The notes under the pieces: model-generated
What the model was told of the DNA's origin: nothing
Seen by the model: the letters and a program-made list of their open reading frames with translations, nothing else
The model's database searches: none
Made by a program: the position numbers and the translations under genes
Source: JAOUEA01 sp046732015
GTDB lineage: Bacteria > Actinomycetota > UBA4738 > HRBIN12
Direction of reading: 5' to 3'
Length of the DNA stretch: 21,201 bases
Assembly: GCA_046732015.1 (NCBI GenBank)
Contig: JBKPMF010000038.1
Span: forward strand, 1 to 21,201
Part shown: positions 1 through 9,052 of the stretch, in pieces
Layout: each line of letters starts with the position of its first letter
Position numbering within the stretch: position 1 is the first letter of the stretch

Positions 1-716
1 TAGTAGCGCTGGAACGAGTCTTCGAACGGGTTGCCCGCCTCGTACAACGGGTGGTTCGGATCGAAGTGTTGCCAGAAGACATGGTGGAGCCGGTCCATCC
101 CCATCTCGACCATCATGAAGAAGTCCCACGGCTTGTTCTGGATGAGGCGACGTCCCACTTGGAACCGGCGTTCGGTCATCTTGAACACCTGGTCCAACGT
201 GACGTCCATGCCCGCCTGACGGAAGTTCGGGATGTCGAAGATGTAGGTCTTGCCCTCGAGTTCCTCTTCGATCTCTGCCTCGAGCGGCTGCGGGTAGGCC
301 CAGCGCTCGGCCGACGGCGGCGTCAGGAAGCAGCCGACGCGCCAGCCGGGGAACTCCTTGGGCGGTGGGAACGACGGCGGCACGCCGATCAGGACCGTCC
401 GCATTCCCTGCTCGCCGAGCTTGTCCCACACGGCAGGCTCCTTGATCGAACCCGAGTGGGCGATCGCGAGCCCGTCGTAGGTGGTGTCCTTGCGGTTGCG
501 GAACCCGTAGATCCCGAGCTGCCCGGGGACCTTGCCGGTCATCGCGCACGCCCACGCGGGCACCGTGATCGGCGGGGTGATCGAGGCAAGGTTGCCGTAT
601 GCGCCCTCGCCCATGAGCTTGGCGATGTTCGGCACCTCCGCCTGGAGGTCGTGGAACAGCAGCTGCGGCGTCGCGCAGTCGAGCCCGATCACGGCCACCC
701 TGGGGCCTTGTTGCAT
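1..716 (-). CDS. Type I phosphodiesterase / alkaline phosphatase-family protein (5' part, runs off left edge)
   Basis: This is the first ~238 codons of a metal-dependent phosphodiesterase/nucleotide pyrophosphatase-type enzyme; no stop occurs before the edge, so the C-terminal part is missing. The N-terminus reads VAVIGLDCATPQLL, with D13 the expected first metal ligand. The segment TPPITVPAWACAMTGK carries T51 at the nucleophile position. VEMGMDRLHHVFW supplies D208 and H212, and this D-x3-H pair matches the spacing of the zinc ligands in the NPP family. The ATG at 716 is preceded by GGAAGGA eight bases upstream, a good ribosome site that fixes the start. The gene is divergent from the 872-2937 pair. 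The protein has no signal peptide and is probably cytoplasmic. Family assignment is firm; substrate (nucleotide, phospholipid headgroup or other phosphoester) cannot be read from this part. Confidence 0.85.
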   Translation of the reverse strand, partial: MQQGPRVAVIGLDCATPQLLFHDLQAEVPNIAKLMGEGAYGNLASITPPITVPAWACAMTGKVPGQLGIYGFRNRKDTTYDGLAIAHSGSIKEPAVWDKLGEQGMRTVLIGVPPSFPPPKEFPGWRVGCFLTPPSAERWAYPQPLEAEIEEELEGKTYIFDIPNFRQAGMDVTLDQVFKMTERRFQVGRRLIQNKPWDFFMMVEMGMDRLHHVFWQHFDPNHPLYEAGNPFEDSFQRY

Positions 717-871
717 GCGTCGATCCTTCCGGAGTCGGGAACCCTCAAGATGCGGAAGCGGAGGGCGCGCTGGCGCGCCAGGGGGAACTTCCGCGGTCGG
801 CGTATCCTACCAACCGCCCGGACGGCTCCCCAACCCTCCGCAGGGCCTCCAACCTGCGAAGATGGGCGGCC
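717..871. promoter_or_regulatory. Divergent intergenic region with palindromes and a candidate -10
   Basis: This 155-base gap separates the left-edge phosphodiesterase (-) from the membrane-protein gene (+) and should hold both promoters. It contains an inverted pair GCGGAAG (752-758) and CTTCCGC (788-794) flanking a 10-base perfect palindrome TGGCGCGCCA (771-780). A TATCCT hexamer at 803-808 fits an actinobacterial -10 for the + strand, but no convincing -35 lies at the right distance. The symmetry could be an operator or a transcript hairpin. No tRNA or small ORF with a good ribosome site was seen. Confidence 0.3.
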
Positions 872-1270
872 ATGACCCTGCTCCGGCGAACCTTGAAGGT
901 CCAAGCGGCGGTGTGGCTCCTGTGGAGCATCGCGCTGGGATTGGCGCCGCGTCTGGTGCTGGAGGACCTGTTCTCCCAACCGATCCTGGCCGAATACGCC
1001 TGGGTTCGGGCCTCGGCCGTCATGGGGGCCGTGCTGGCGCTGCTCATGGTCCTCGTCGCCCAACGGATCGAGGAACTCTGGTGGTGGTCGTGGGCCTTCG
1101 CGGTGCTCGAGGTGGGCACGGCGACCGTGTTCGCGATCAACGCGCTGTTGGGGGTGCCCGAAGGGGCATCGGTCTGGCCGTGGTGGGCGCTGGCGGCGAT
1201 CAACGCCACCTTCGGCGCGTTGCTCCTGGCCGGCATGGGCTTCGCGGGCCAGGAGAAGCCGTTCGCATGA
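872..1270 (+). CDS. Small four-helix integral membrane protein, function unknown
   Basis: A 132-residue hydrophobic protein with four predicted membrane spans at about residues 8-25, 47-64, 70-92 and 103-124, short loops, a basic N-terminus (MTLLRRTLK) and a Trp-rich third helix (LWWWSWAF). No catalytic motif is visible and I do not recognise a named family. Its stop overlaps the start of the downstream hydrolase gene as ATGA (1267-1270), so the two are almost certainly co-transcribed and translationally coupled. The start is the ATG at 872; the upstream ribosome site is weak. Codon use matches the neighbours, and hydrophobic periodicity plus the coupling make it a credible gene rather than a chance frame. 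Confidence 0.75.
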   Translation: MTLLRRTLKVQAAVWLLWSIALGLAPRLVLEDLFSQPILAEYAWVRASAVMGAVLALLMVLVAQRIEELWWWSWAFAVLEVGTATVFAINALLGVPEGASVWPWWALAAINATFGALLLAGMGFAGQEKPFA

Positions 1271-2937
1271 GCGGCGCCGTCGCGGACCCCCTCGGGCCCA
1301 TCGACGAGTTCGCCGAGCAGGTCATGGTGCCGGTGGCCGAGGGCATCCGGCTCGCCACCGACGTCTACCTTCCCCGTGGTGGACGTGGCGCGGATCGCCT
1401 GCCGTGCATCCTGGTGCGACTCCCCTACGACAAGAGCGCACCCTTCGCGTTCATGCCGAGGCTGGCCACATGGTTCACGGAGCGCGGGTACGCGTTCGTC
1501 GCCCAGGACGTTCGTGGGCGGGCTCGCAGCGAGGGCGAGACGTTCGCGTTCGTCCACGAGGTGAGCGACGGCTCCGCCACCCTCGACTGGATCGTGGACC
1601 GGTCCTGGTCGAACGGCGTGGTGGGGATGTTCGGGGATTCCTACTACGGGTGGACGCAGTGGGCGACGGTGGCGAGCGGCCACGACGCGCTCAAGGCGAT
1701 CGTCCCTCGGGTCACGTCGGTGGAGATCGGGAGGGACTGGCGCGAGACCGGCGGGGTGTTCAACGCCTACCAGATGATCGAGTGGGCCGCGGGAACGTGG
1801 TCGGGGACCGAGAACTTCGAGTGCGATCTCGACTGGACCGTGCGCCCGCTCGCGAACGTGCAGGCCGACGCCCACGGTGGGCGTCGATCGCGCTCGCTCG
1901 ATCACTGGATCTCGGTGGCCGGCGACGATGCGTGGTGGTGGGAGGCGCTGTACGCCGGCCGAGGCGATCCTCGAGCGCGCTTGCACGTGCCGGCGCTCCA
2001 CACGGGCGGCTGGTGGGACGTGTTCCGGCGAGGGCAGGTCCGTGATTTCCGGGCGGTGCACGGCCGGGTGCCGGACCAGCACCTCGTCATGGAGGCGACC
2101 GATCATTTCGATGACTGGCTCCGTGATCGCGATGCCCCGCCGTTCGTGGACTTCATCGACGATGCCGCCGAGATGGAACGGTGGCTGCCCGCCTACGTCG
2201 AGCCGGCGACGGCGTTCTTCGATCGGTACCTGCGTGGGATGGACGGCGATCGCCCGATCCCGCAGGTCCGATGGTTCTGTTCGCATGACGGCTGGCGCCA
2301 GGCGGCGACGTGGCCACCACCCGAGGCGCGCGTCGTGCGGTTGGCGTTGACGGGTGCGGCCTCGGCCGTCGGTGACGGAGGCGGACTCTCCCCGCGCGAT
2401 GACCGTGAAGCCTCGTGGTCGCGTTGGACCCACGATCCGGCGAACCCCGTGCCCGACGGCATCGAGGATGCCTGGCGGACGTTGGTGTCGCTCCCCGACG
2501 AGCGCCTCGTGGAAGCCCGTCTCGATGTCCTGACGTTCACCGGTGATCCCGTGGGTGCCGACCTCGATCTCGCGGGGCCGGTGATCGCGTCGCTGGGGGT
2601 GTCGTCGACGGCCCCATCGACCCACGTCGTGGCCAAGCTCGTCGATGTCGCGCCGGACGGGTTCGCACAGCGGATCGTCGAGGGGATCGTGGCGGTGCCT
2701 CGGACGGGTTCACGGGAGGACGCGAGGGGCGCGGTCGTCGACCTGGGCTCGACCGGGTACCGGGTGCGCGAGGGACACCGGCTGCGACTCGAGGTGGCGA
2801 CGAGTTGTTTTCCGCGCTTCGCGGTCCATCCGGGCACCGACGAGGACCCGATGCTGGCGGTCGAGGGCTCACCCAGCGACCAAGGGTTGCTGGTGGGCGG
2901 CGGCGAGGGGTCCGCCGTGTCGCTGACCGTGATCTAG
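1267..2937 (+). CDS. CocE/NonD-family serine hydrolase (X-Pro dipeptidyl-peptidase S15-like)
   Basis: A 556-residue alpha/beta hydrolase of the S15 / cocaine-esterase type, which hydrolyses acyl esters or N-terminal Xaa-Pro dipeptides. The nucleophile motif GDSYYGW places Ser125. Asp251 lies in GGWWDVF and His280 in ATDHFDD, giving a full triad in family order. An N-terminal VYLPRGG strand opens the hydrolase fold. The C-terminal third (about residue 350 onward) is the beta-rich jelly-roll domain, ending with GYRVREGHRLRLEVATSCFP, a typical family close. The frame stays open upstream to 532, but the ATG at 1267 in the ATGA overlap is the sensible start and gives normal family length. No secretion signal is seen, so it is probably cytoplasmic. 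Substrate cannot be inferred; the coupled membrane protein is the only context clue. Confidence 0.88.
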   Translation: MSGAVADPLGPIDEFAEQVMVPVAEGIRLATDVYLPRGGRGADRLPCILVRLPYDKSAPFAFMPRLATWFTERGYAFVAQDVRGRARSEGETFAFVHEVSDGSATLDWIVDRSWSNGVVGMFGDSYYGWTQWATVASGHDALKAIVPRVTSVEIGRDWRETGGVFNAYQMIEWAAGTWSGTENFECDLDWTVRPLANVQADAHGGRRSRSLDHWISVAGDDAWWWEALYAGRGDPRARLHVPALHTGGWWDVFRRGQVRDFRAVHGRVPDQHLVMEATDHFDDWLRDRDAPPFVDFIDDAAEMERWLPAYVEPATAFFDRYLRGMDGDRPIPQVRWFCSHDGWRQAATWPPPEARVVRLALTGAASAVGDGGGLSPRDDREASWSRWTHDPANPVPDGIEDAWRTLVSLPDERLVEARLDVLTFTGDPVGADLDLAGPVIASLGVSSTAPSTHVVAKLVDVAPDGFAQRIVEGIVAVPRTGSREDARGAVVDLGSTGYRVREGHRLRLEVATSCFPRFAVHPGTDEDPMLAVEGSPSDQGLLVGGGEGSAVSLTVI

Positions 2938-2955
2938 CCGGTCCCAGGCCCCCGG

Positions 2956-2959
<4 letters not shown>
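2923..2959. terminator. Possible weak bidirectional hairpin between convergent genes
   Basis: The 18-base gap between the hydrolase (+) and the amino acid dehydrogenase (-) is spanned by a 7-base inverted repeat, CTGACCG (2923-2929) and CGGTCAG (2953-2959), with GC-rich sequence between. It overlaps both gene ends and lacks a T run on either side. Position is its best support. Confidence 0.25.
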
Positions 2960-4011
<1,052 letters not shown>

Positions 4012-4019
4012 CGCGCCGC

Positions 4020-4025
4020 AGTCTA
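4020..4025 (-). promoter_or_regulatory. Candidate -10 of the amino acid dehydrogenase, leaderless spacing
   Basis: TAGACT on the minus strand fits the actinobacterial TANNNT -10 and ends eight bases before the ATG at 4011. Transcription about seven bases downstream would give almost no leader, which agrees with the absence of any Shine-Dalgarno sequence. No -35 is obvious. Confidence 0.4.
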
Positions 4026-4065
4026 TGCCTTGAACCGGCCGAGCGAGGGTGAACCCGCGCAAGCG

Positions 4066-4120
4066 AAAGGGCCGGGTCTGCCGAACAGGGCATCATTTCC
4101 CTGGGCGGCGGACCCGGCCC
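4066..4120 (-). terminator. Strong composite hairpin terminator after groEL
   Basis: A 15-base inverted repeat (4069-4083 with 4106-4120, one mismatch) encloses a second 5-base stem CAGGG/CCCTG (4086-4090 with 4099-4103) and a CATCATTT loop. Read on the minus strand the stem is followed by TTTCGCTT. It begins 34 bases after the groEL stop and lies between groEL and the dehydrogenase gene, where the heat-shock operon should end. Confidence 0.75.
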
Positions 4121-4154
4121 CTCTCACCTGGAGCGAGGCTGGCCTGAGCGAGCC

Positions 4155-5765
<1,611 letters not shown>

Positions 5766-5855
5766 TGGTACCTCCTTCAGGTCGTAGAGACGGGAGCGGG
5801 GTCCGCCGCCTGCGTGCGCAGCGCGTGCGAACCCCGGTACCGCAGAGCAGGTTGG
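5766..5855 (-). other. groES-groEL intergenic leader
   Basis: Ninety bases lie between the two chaperonin genes. The groEL ribosome site AAGGAGG sits next to its GTG start. A short GC-rich inverted pair (GGGGT 5798-5802, ACCCC 5831-5835) could form a weak hairpin in the message. No separate promoter or CIRCE copy is seen here. Confidence 0.35.
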
Positions 5856-6152
5856 TTACTTGGAGAGCACGGCCAGCACGTCGCGGGCGCTCAGGATCAG
5901 GTACTCCTGGCCCTCGACCTTGACCTCGGTACCGCCATACTTCGAGTAGATCACCTTGTCCCCCACCGCGACGTCGAGCGGCACACGAGCGCCGTCCTCG
6001 AAGCGACCGGGGCCCACCGCCACGACGGAGCCCTCCTGGGGCTTCTCCTTCGCGGTGTCGGGGATCACCAGGCCGGACGCGGTGGTCTGGTCACCCTCGC
6101 TGGCCTGAACGACGATGCGGTCCTCGAGAGGCTTGAGGTTGAAATCCGCCAT
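5856..6152 (-). CDS. groES: 10 kDa co-chaperonin GroES
   Basis: A 98-residue GroES of standard length, the heptameric lid of the GroEL chamber. It opens with LKPLEDRIVVQASEGDQTTASGL, has the mobile-loop region with LVIPDTAKEKPQEG, then VVAVGPGRFEDG and the closing GQEYLILSARDVLAVL. The ATG at 6152 has an excellent ribosome site (AAGGAGG in AAGGAGGAAGGCACAG). It is first in the operon, followed by groEL 90 bases downstream, and sits directly below a CIRCE element, so heat-shock derepression by HrcA is expected. Confidence 0.98.
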   Translation of the reverse strand: MADFNLKPLEDRIVVQASEGDQTTASGLVIPDTAKEKPQEGSVVAVGPGRFEDGARVPLDVAVGDKVIYSKYGGTEVKVEGQEYLILSARDVLAVLSK

Positions 6153-6200
6153 CTGTGCCTTCCTCCTTGTGCCGTCGGATCTTGATTGACCGAGATGTGA

Positions 6201-6227
6201 TTAGCACTCGATGGTCACGAGTGCTAA
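6201..6227. promoter_or_regulatory. CIRCE operator (HrcA binding site)
   Basis: TTAGCACTC (6201-6209), nine bases, then GAGTGCTAA (6219-6227): a perfect match to the CIRCE consensus inverted repeat. It lies directly downstream of the groES -10, so HrcA bound here would cover the transcription start. No hrcA gene is in the window. Confidence 0.98.
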
Positions 6228-6228
6228 C

Positions 6229-6258
6229 AGCATACCCAGGCGAGTGCCAGAGGGTCAA
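6229..6258 (-). promoter_or_regulatory. groES-groEL promoter (-35 and -10)
   Basis: On the minus strand TTGACC (6253-6258) and TATGCT (6229-6234) are separated by 18 bases, a good housekeeping sigma promoter. The -10 is one base from the CIRCE element, the arrangement expected for HrcA repression. Confidence 0.85.
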
Positions 6259-6292
6259 CGCGACCCGAGCGAGGCGGAGCTGGGACGGTCGG

Positions 6293-7702
6293 TCAGCTGT
6301 CGAAGCCCAGGCCCACGGAGTCCAGCAGCCGAAGCCAGAGACCCCGACGACCTTCGCGCTCATCCGCACGGGTGAGCGCCCTGGTCGTGAGGTGGATGCC
6401 TGCCCAGCGCAAGGGCTCGGGAGGGAACGGGATCGGCTTGGACCGCACGAGTCGCAGGCGGGTGCGTTCGGTGTCACGGCCGTCCACGAGGTCCAGCGCC
6501 GTGCGGGCACCGAACCGCGTGGCCGCCACGCCCATGCCGGTGTACCCCACGGCGTAGGCGACCTTCGCATCCAGCGCCGTGCCGAACATCACCGAGAACC
6601 GACTGCAGGTATCGATCACGCCACCCCATCGATGCGAGAACCGGAGTCCTTCGAGCTGCGGGAACATGTCGAAGAACTGCCGGGCAAGCAACGAGAACGT
6701 GGCGTCGCGCTGTTCGAACTCGGGCCTGACGCCGTTCGCGAAGTGGTAGATGGCGTCGTAGCCGCCCCACAGGATGCGTCCGTCCTCGGTGGTACGGAAA
6801 TAGTGGAAATGATTCGTGGAGTCGGCGAACCCCTGGCGCTCAGCCCAGCCGATCGCGTCCCGCTGAGCCTCGGAGAGGGGCTCGGTGACGAGCACGTAGT
6901 CGTAAACGGGCACGACGTACCGACGGATCGAGCGCACCAGCGGGGAGAACCCATTCGTGCCCAGCACGACCCGCCGCGCGTCGATGGAGCCCGCGGGCGT
7001 GCCCAGCCGCACGCCTGAACCGGTCGAGGCGAGACCGGTGACCGGTGTGGCTTCGTGGATGCGAACACCGAGCTCCAGCGCCACGCGCTTCAACCCCCAC
7101 GCCAGGCGTGCGGGGTCGACCATGGCGCAATGGTCGCGCTTCCAGACCCCCCCAAGGAACGAGGGGGAGTCCAGCTTGGCCCGGACCTCGTCCCGGTCCA
7201 GGAAGACGCTGTCCAGTCCGTGGGCCCGCCCCTGCTCGGCGGCCTCGCGGAGCCACTCCACCTGGTGCGGCTCGGTGGCCACGCCGACCTCCCCGCTGGT
7301 CACCCAGTCGCAGTCGATGCCGTGACGCGAGATCGTCTCGGCCAGGCCCCGGAAGCTCTCCCGGCCCACGGCTTCGATCCGGTCGATCTCGTCGGGGAAG
7401 CGGGACAGGCCGTTGTCGAGTCCGTGGGTCAGCGTGGCGTCGCAGAACCCGCCGTTGCGCCCGCTGGCCTCGAACGCGATCGTGTGGCGTTCGACCAGCA
7501 GGACGTCGCGCCCGGGCTCCTCCTCCTTGGCCAAGATCGCCGTCCACAGGCCGGTGTACCCGCCGCCCACGATCGCGAGCTCGGCCGTCGCGGGGCCGTC
7601 GAGCCGCGAGCAGGGAGGCGGTGCGTCCGGCCGATCCAGCCAGAACGGTAGCGGCTCGGCGTCGGCGTAGCTGGCGCGGGCTCGCTCCGCACTGATCGCC
7701 AC
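6293..7702 (-). CDS. DAO-family FAD-dependent oxidoreductase (amine/amino acid oxidase-like)
   Basis: A 469-residue flavoenzyme of the D-amino-acid-oxidase fold, resembling gamma-glutamylputrescine oxidase (PuuB/OrdL type). The N-terminus has the dinucleotide motif AELAIVGGGYTGLWTA (G46-x-G-x-x-G51), then FEASGRNGGF at 78-87, a hallmark of this subgroup. The C-terminus closes the FAD site with GYTGMGVAATRFGARTALDL. A GTG at 7702, five bases after the cupin stop, is chosen as start; the open frame continues upstream but would overlap the cupin gene, and nothing in the extra sequence resembles the family. It is the last gene of the acpS-led run, with the groES promoter just beyond. PuuB-like activity is a guess; sarcosine, glycine or other amine oxidation is equally possible. 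Confidence 0.85.
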   Translation of the reverse strand: MAISAERARASYADAEPLPFWLDRPDAPPPCSRLDGPATAELAIVGGGYTGLWTAILAKEEEPGRDVLLVERHTIAFEASGRNGGFCDATLTHGLDNGLSRFPDEIDRIEAVGRESFRGLAETISRHGIDCDWVTSGEVGVATEPHQVEWLREAAEQGRAHGLDSVFLDRDEVRAKLDSPSFLGGVWKRDHCAMVDPARLAWGLKRVALELGVRIHEATPVTGLASTGSGVRLGTPAGSIDARRVVLGTNGFSPLVRSIRRYVVPVYDYVLVTEPLSEAQRDAIGWAERQGFADSTNHFHYFRTTEDGRILWGGYDAIYHFANGVRPEFEQRDATFSLLARQFFDMFPQLEGLRFSHRWGGVIDTCSRFSVMFGTALDAKVAYAVGYTGMGVAATRFGARTALDLVDGRDTERTRLRLVRSKPIPFPPEPLRWAGIHLTTRALTRADEREGRRGLWLRLLDSVGLGFDS

Positions 7703-7707
7703 GTGGC

Positions 7708-8073
7708 TCAGGCTCGTTCCGGCGCGTCCAGGGTGATCTGGAAGACCTTGCGGAGCGGCTCGTGGATCGTCCACGTGGTGCGCGCGCCGCGTTCGAGGAT
7801 GCAGACGTCGCCCGGACCCACCTCGATCGTGGGACCGTGGGTGACCTCGATCGTCGCTCGTCCCTCGATCACCACGAAGAGCTCGTCCTGCTCGGTGTCG
7901 GTGACCGTGCCCTGCGTGATGCGCCAGATGCCCCGGACGATGCGGCCGTCGGGCGACTCCCACAGCACGGTCTCGGTGACCTGCGGCGAACCCGCCAGGA
8001 TCGATGCCGGATCGAGCTCCCCCGGTTCGAGGGGAACGTCGACCACGTGCAGGGAGAACGTCGGATCGGACAC
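7708..8073 (-). CDS. Cupin (cupin_3/DUF861-like) protein
   Basis: A 121-residue single-domain cupin, a small beta-barrel. The segment DELFVVIEGRATIEV followed by GPGDVCILERG, TTWTIHEPLRKVFQI is the signature of the cupin_3/DUF861 group, which includes ureidoglycine aminohydrolase relatives and small proteins often placed beside flavin amine oxidases. GTG at 8073 is preferred because GGAAGAGG lies five bases upstream; the in-frame ATG at 8088, which has no ribosome site, would add five residues. It sits between a galE-like epimerase (stop 34 bases upstream) and the flavin oxidoreductase (start 5 bases downstream). That supports shared function with the oxidase, but reaction and ligand are not readable; the usual metal-binding His set is not obvious. 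Confidence 0.82.
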   Translation of the reverse strand: MSDPTFSLHVVDVPLEPGELDPASILAGSPQVTETVLWESPDGRIVRGIWRITQGTVTDTEQDELFVVIEGRATIEVTHGPTIEVGPGDVCILERGARTTWTIHEPLRKVFQITLDAPERA

Positions 8074-8078
8074 GGGCA

Positions 8079-8086
8079 CCTCTTCC
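8079..8086 (-). promoter_or_regulatory. Ribosome binding site deciding the cupin start
   Basis: GGAAGAGG on the minus strand ends five bases before the GTG at 8073. The competing ATG at 8088 overlaps it and has only CTCTCCCGCG upstream, so the GTG is the better start. Confidence 0.5.
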
Positions 8087-8107
8087 ATCGCGGGAGAGGC
8101 TACCCGC

Positions 8108-9052
8108 TCACACGCCCTTGAGGAACGCGACCGTCTCGGCGAGCCCGTCCTCGAGATGGGTCCACGGCTTCCACGCGATGGCGCTGGGCGCCTTGCCGAT
8201 GTCGAGCGCGATCCGGCGCAACTCCCCCGGCGGCAGCGTCCCGAACTCGGGATCCTTGTCGTAGCCGATGATGTCGGCGAGCAGCCGGTAGAGGTGATTG
8301 ACGCTCGCCTCCAGGCCGGTGCCGATGTTGACGAGCTTGCCCGAGCCCCGTTCCATCGCCTGGACGAAGGCATGGGCCACGTCGTCGATGAACACGTAGT
8401 CGCGGGTCTGGTTCCCGTCGCCGAAGATCGTAACCTGATCGCCCGCCAGCATCTTCTGGGCGAAGATCGCGATCACCCCCGCTTCCCCGTGGGGGTCCTG
8501 CCTGGGGCCGTAGACGTTGCCCAGGGCCAGAGCCGTGTAGTCGAGGCCGCGATAGCGCTGGAAGAACCCCAGGTAGTCCATGACCACCTTCTTCGAGATG
8601 CCGTACGGGCTGAGTGGATGCGAAGCCTGAGCGGCTGTCTCCTTGGCGGGGATGCGCTTGGGTTCGCCGTAGATCGTTCCCCCGCTCGCGGCGTAGATCA
8701 CCTTGCGCACCTCGACCTTGGCGGCGCACTCCAACACGTTCATCGTGCCCATCACGTTGATCGACGCATCGAGCACGGGATCGGTGAGCGACGGGCGCAC
8801 GCCCGACTGGGCCGCGAGGTGGAACACCACCTCCGGCCGATGCCGCTCGAACAGGGACGACAGACCATCGGCGCGCACGTCCATGTTGAAGAACGTGAAT
8901 TCCTTGCCGTAGCCTCGCGCATCCACCAGGTTCGCGATGCGACCGGTGGTGAGGTCGTCCACGCTGATGACGCGGTGTCCCTCTGCGAGGAGTCTGTCGG
9001 CGAGGTGCGATCCGATGAACCCGGCGCCCCCGGTCACCAGGACCGTGCTCAC
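8108..9052 (-). CDS. galE: NAD-dependent epimerase/dehydratase, GalE-like
   Basis: A 314-residue extended short-chain dehydrogenase, closest in my memory to mycobacterial GalE1 (UDP-glucose 4-epimerase). The NAD motif is TGGAGFIG (7-14). The catalytic set is S123 in AASGGTIYGE and Y150-x3-K154 in YGISK. The family stretches VFHLAAQSGVRPSL, NVYGPRQDPHGEAGVIAIFA and GDGNQTRDYVFIDDV are all present. The GTG start at 9052 overlaps the tsaD stop as GTGA, fixing the start and implying translational coupling. It likely supplies a nucleotide sugar for cell-surface glycans. UDP-glucose/galactose specificity is inferred from similarity, and other UDP-hexose epimerases share these motifs. Confidence 0.85.
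   Translation of the reverse strand: MSTVLVTGGAGFIGSHLADRLLAEGHRVISVDDLTTGRIANLVDARGYGKEFTFFNMDVRADGLSSLFERHRPEVVFHLAAQSGVRPSLTDPVLDASINVMGTMNVLECAAKVEVRKVIYAASGGTIYGEPKRIPAKETAAQASHPLSPYGISKKVVMDYLGFFQRYRGLDYTALALGNVYGPRQDPHGEAGVIAIFAQKMLAGDQVTIFGDGNQTRDYVFIDDVAHAFVQAMERGSGKLVNIGTGLEASVNHLYRLLADIIGYDKDPEFGTLPPGELRRIALDIGKAPSAIAWKPWTHLEDGLAETVAFLKGV

Noticed and set aside
90..110. Suspected frameshift in the left-edge phosphodiesterase
   Set aside because: Rereading the run of C bases at 97-102 restores VEMGMDRLHHVFW in frame; the gene is intact up to the edge.
532..1266. Upstream extension of the CocE-type hydrolase frame
   Set aside because: The extension overlaps the membrane-protein gene and the divergent promoter, has no family similarity, and the ATGA overlap at 1267 gives normal length.
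745..2625. A 626-codon minus-strand open frame opposite the membrane protein and hydrolase
   Set aside because: Arg/His/Pro-rich shadow translation with no motif, while the + strand has a complete catalytic triad.
4012..4062. Longer start of the amino acid dehydrogenase at 4062
   Set aside because: It adds 17 residues not found in the family and would begin next to or inside the groEL terminator hairpin.
6153..6292. Terminator for the acpS-led operon between the flavin oxidase and groES
   Set aside because: Only a 5-base CGACC/GGTCG pairing without a T run was found, so readthrough into groES cannot be excluded but no terminator can be claimed.
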